A stretch of DNA of 64,000 nt, from positions 1,795,317-1,859,316 of the forward strand of contig JAFCMP010000547.1 in the NCBI GenBank assembly GCA_017506865.1. The letters run 5' to 3'. The position numbers were made by a program, and so were the translations under genes. Below, one piece after another: positions 60,460 through 64,000 of the stretch. Below the pieces are notes generated by a model that worked only from the letters and a program-made list of their open reading frames with translations, was not told the DNA's origin and made no database searches. The stretch's first letter is position 1; each line of letters opens with the position of its first letter. The DNA comes from Tribonema minus. Taxonomy: Eukaryota; Sar; Xanthophyceae; Tribonematales; Tribonemataceae.

Positions 60460-63230
60460 AATGTTTTGGCAGTTGGCTTCCACTTTAGAAGCAGCTGTGA
60501 GCAAGGGACAATGCTCCGCAGATAAATGCGAGTGATCATCTGACCCCCAAACTATATCCAACCATGAAAGGGCATCTCACACACAGTATGCGGCATCTAT
60601 GGCGGACAGGGACGAGACACGATCCAGCAAACATGTGCGTTGGCACATAACAGAGCGCGCCATGCTTGCGGTGACAATGACCAGAGAACTTGAAGGGGCC
60701 CAAACCTGCTGCAGTCAGAGTGCCGCATCAGAAGATTGACGACAAGACTGGTGAGGTTGGAGGCAACAATGCTCGCTGAGCATCTACTCGCATATTTGCA
60801 TATGGCTACTATAAGGTCTGAATCACCAACCACAAAGGGATTGAGAGCTTGAGCAATTTGAAATGCGCCAGTGGATCCTCCTCTGTCATCAGCTTGGCTC
60901 GTGCAGCGACAACAGCTTTGGGGTAACGATGAGTATTAGCGACATGTAATGTCAAATTTGACCAACTAAACAGAACTAAAACGCAAGGACGCATCATTTT
61001 GCAGAAAAGTCACACCATCATCCACAACTTGAAGGAGAATACATGTTAACAGATGTGCGCCCACCTGACAGTCGTACAGGTCGAAATGCGTTGCATTGAC
61101 CACCTGGGCGCACACAGACAAGGAGCAAGCTTATTGTGCATGCAGTGAAAACCAGCAGAATGAGAGAAGCCTGGTGCTGGCACGTGTTCTACTTGCACGG
61201 CTCCTTCAGGTGGAGATACCTACTGGTCTGCACCAGAGTCGTGTGCGAAGTTATGTGTCACTCCAGCTGCATCCAAAGGAATCGTTCGTTCACGTTGAAT
61301 GGTGCACAGAGGCTCGAATATTATAGTTGCAGCGATCAATTATGGAGGTCTCTTTTACTGAGCACCGCAACTACATCTGTTGTCCGACAACGACACCCTC
61401 GCTCGTTGGGCATAACACAGAAATTGGCACAGCATTCTTTGGTGGCGAAAATTGTTGAGTGAGGAATGACGCTCCCCAGATTTTCCGCCAGTCCCTCAGT
61501 ACCATTTTTGCAGGCCAAACAATAAGAAACCTTTGATGTTAAGCCGAGGCTGACGCTGTGGTGACGATTGCATTTATTTTGGTATGGGACTGATGCGGCA
61601 CCCCTTTGCTGGCAGTGTGTCATGTTTTCCAGTTCTCATTTTGCAAAGTCAACTACTGAACCCACATTCTGCTCTTCATTTCACAAACTGAACAACTGAA
61701 CACATGAAACATTACACACCTGCACTTTGTACAGCGGAGAAGAGTTGGGTTTTGGCTAGAGATAAAACTCCTGCGACACGCACACCTGACAAACAGAACA
61801 GCTGATCACAAGTATGTAACCAAACCACCAAGAGTCCACGAACTGCCTCCATGCGTCCACGACACATTCACCAAGTGTAATCACTACAACGGTAGAAGCG
61901 ATTGGAGCGAGGGATGATGCTAGTCAGATATTTGCAACTCAAGAAGTTACTGACCTGGCACGCCCTCAGCAGATATGCACTGCAAGTGTTAAGCCAGGAC
62001 ACAGAAATGGCGAGACAGCGCATGGAATACAACTTTGTGAACGTGCACGATGCTGCGCCCCTATGAAATTGCGCTGCCCACAAAACAAGACCTCAAGGTA
62101 CAGGTGACGGTCACTGCACCATATGCAGCTTCTGCAGGGAACACAGGAACACATGCGAAGCATACAACAACCATCTCACCTGCGGCCGCGGCGCCGCCAG
62201 CGCCAGCTCCGCCTTGCGCAGCACGTGAGAGGAAAGGCAGACGAGCCCGCAGGCAATGAGGTATTCATCAGTTATCACAAATCTCTTGGTAACAGCGGCA
62301 GAAAGCATTTTGAGGGACGACACTCCTCGAATACTCAGATATTTGCTCAATAAGATGCTACCTGCGACCCACAACCTTGATCGATGCACTAAAAGTCAAC
62401 GGACTGCAATAAATGAGTCCATGACTTCGACAGCTCAAAGTGATTCGTGCGAGAAACTACAGTCCTCAGATACTCACAAGCAAAAGGTACGACACCCGGC
62501 CCTCGACCTACAACCAAACATCCTTCTACGGCGATATGCAGTTTGGATAGGCAACAACAGCTCGCAGGTGTTTACCAGTAAAACAGTGTTGCAACTGACC
62601 CTGGAGCTTGCATCAATAAGCCCGCAAACTACAGTGGACGCTTCCACAAATATTTTGGCGCATGCAGTTTCTACAGCAGCAAAAGCATTCAGGCAAGGGG
62701 CTACGCTGCTCAGATAGTTGGAATGCCATCTTGACCCGCAACCTATAACCCAATCGTGCAACGCTGTTTGTTGCGGAAAGGGTCTTTGCATGATCAAGCA
62801 ATCAAGTGTGTTGGCACGTCAAACAAGCGCAGTACCAGGTTTGCATGCCAACAAAATACCTTGCGAGATGAAGAATGACGGTGACTGCCATGTGGTATCA
62901 ATGAAATGTAGTTCGGCTGCCGCGACCCTACCATGAGCATACCTCATTTGCTGACGTGTTGTTCACAAACTTCAACTGCAATTGCGCACATGTTATCGTG
63001 CACGACAATGCACAGAGTTGTGGGCGAAAGATAGCATTCCTCAGATACTCGCAATTGAAGGACACTACGGTTGACCACCAACGTGTAGTCAGGTCATCAA
63101 GAGTCCATGAAGCGCTACGACGCGTTCACGCATCTTGTCGCCAAACTGGGTTTCTACAGCGGTAGAAGTATTTTGGGCAAGGAATGGCGATCGTCACATA
63201 TTTGCAGCTAACTTAAAGGATTATCACACC
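60460..63230 (-). repeat. Mirror copy of the degenerate 50-base motif array
   Basis: Complement of 41,790-44,560. A 153-codon frame on the plus strand (62,256-62,717) runs through several motif copies and is identical in both arms, but it has no domain signs and is regarded as accidental. Confidence 0.65.
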
Positions 63231-63558
63231 TGACCCACTCATCTCACCACTTCTCAATCACGAGCACAGCCGAACTTGGTGGCGTGCCTGGCTCGTAGCA
63301 CACGATCACTTGCAAAAGGTCGCTGACGGCCTCAATTTGGGGAGCTAGGGTTACGGCTAAGCCTAGGGCTTGGCTTAGGGTTTGAACAAGACAGCTGACC
63401 AGTTTGTAAGAGCTCTTTCATCTTGCGTAAGAGTATTCACTTGTTGGTGCGCGTTTCGATGGCAATATCAATCGCCAAAAAATCGTGCATAATAAATTGG
63501 GACGGAGTAGTAGTACGCTGCGCTTCAAATATGACGGTCACATGGCCCGTATGCGTAC

Positions 63559-63820
63559 CTGTTGAAACGCTGTAGTGAGTCGCTTCGTCAATATAGACGT
63601 GCACCTCCGGTTCTGCCAACCCAAGAGCTGCCTCCAGGTCATCCGAGCTGCTCAGATCATAGTGCTTGCCCCTGGCAAACCATGTGAAGAAGATTGCATC
63701 TGCTTCAATATCAAATACCCGTCGTGCTGTTGCCTGCAACTCATCCATTGTTGCTGATGCAAGCGGTCTGAGTTGGGGAGTGTTCCCAAACGTCCACTCC
63801 ACGTAGATGGGTGCTGACAT
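63559..63820 (-). CDS. Header-like exon A, mirror copy, right arm
   Basis: Minus-strand copy of 41,196-41,457 with identical frame and donor. Beyond the donor, in the intron, the right arm has one base fewer in an A run (63,477-63,482) than the left arm. Confidence 0.5.
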
Positions 63821-64000
63821 GATGGCCACCACCGTTGCTGCTGCTTGCTGCCGCTGCCTTCCTCCGCTCTGCGTGCCACATGAAGCGTGCAGGCAGAACG
63901 CAATTAGGGCACACCAAACATATACTGGACAGCAGCTTTACAAGCGCATGCTGGCTGTACCCCAACATTGACGTTGATTCGCTTGATCAATGAGTGCAGC

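Larger units (their letters stand above)
41016..64000. repeat. Giant spacer-less palindrome, centre about 52,509, arms at least 11.5 kb
   Basis: Position x on the left matches the complement at about 105,018 minus x on the right throughout. Centre text is cttgtactaagtacaag at 52,501-52,517. The right edge of the window (gctgcactcattgatcaagc in complement) matches 41,016 onward, so the end of the repeat is not in view. Identity is very high. Differences are chiefly one-base indels, for example T7 at 41,534 versus A6 at 63,477, GG at 45,934 versus CCC near 59,078, A4 at 48,747 versus T5 at about 56,263, GGGG near 48,841 versus CCC near 56,168, and a T at 52,493 missing opposite. It is either a recent natural palindrome or a fold-back artefact of long-read sequencing. 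Confidence 0.95.

Noticed and set aside
61096..61326. 76-codon plus-strand frame in the right arm with protein-like text
   Set aside because: It opposes the strand of all convincing exons in this arm, is frame-broken in the left arm, and has no recognised domain or acceptor. It may deserve another look after polishing.
62256..62717. 153-codon plus-strand frame
   Set aside because: Runs through several copies of the degenerate repeat motif without domain signs. Likely open by chance.

Overview
This window looks like nuclear DNA of a photosynthetic eukaryote, most likely a green alga. The genes are split by many GT-AG introns, coding exons are clearly more GC-rich than the surrounding DNA, and short interstitial TTAGGG-type telomere-like tracts are scattered through it. 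The two well-recognised proteins, methylenetetrahydrofolate reductase (MTHFR) and a PAS-domain MAPKKK-like kinase, resemble plant/algal families. The species cannot be fixed from the sequence alone. There are no operons and no prokaryotic signals.

Layout. 0-18.7 kb is a mosaic of old segmental duplications. It holds a decayed minus-strand copy of the 3' half of the MTHFR gene (2.66-5.72 kb), several exon copies of an unrecognised gene family (called family X here), dispersed repeats rich in CTTCAA/TTGAAG, and one apparently intact family X gene (14.53-15.95 kb, 2 exons, 355 residues). 18.74-27.78 kb is a complete 7-exon MTHFR gene (380 residues, catalytic domain only). About 4.7 kb at its 3' end (24.6-29.2 kb) is the inverted partner of 1.25-6 kb. 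Two more family X exon copies form a tail-to-tail hairpin at 29.23-30.12 kb. 31.86-37.74 kb is a 4-exon gene for a PAS domain plus Ser/Thr kinase plus Gly/Ser-rich tail (about 744 residues). 37.7-41.0 kb holds no gene I can support.

41.016-64.000 kb is one giant inverted repeat with no spacer, centred at about 52,509 and running off the right edge of the window. Each arm (at least 11.5 kb) carries, in mirror image, exons of a Crinkler/RHS-type (CR) protein with a PD-(D/E)XK nuclease domain, two ubiquitin-like or PB1-like header exons, a candidate 1-kb element with terminal inverted repeats, and arrays of a degenerate repeat. The arms differ mainly by single-base, mostly homopolymer or short-repeat indels that break reading frames in one arm while the other arm keeps them. 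This suggests either a very young palindrome with decay or, more likely, an uncorrected fold-back long read in the assembly.

The most unusual recurring feature is what I call exon echoes. Introns of three unrelated genes (MTHFR, kinase, CR nuclease) carry tandem partial copies of the adjacent exon edge together with its splice site. Donor-side copies always lie downstream of the real exon and acceptor-side copies always lie upstream. In MTHFR the same array is present in the inverted pseudogene copy, so it predates that duplication.
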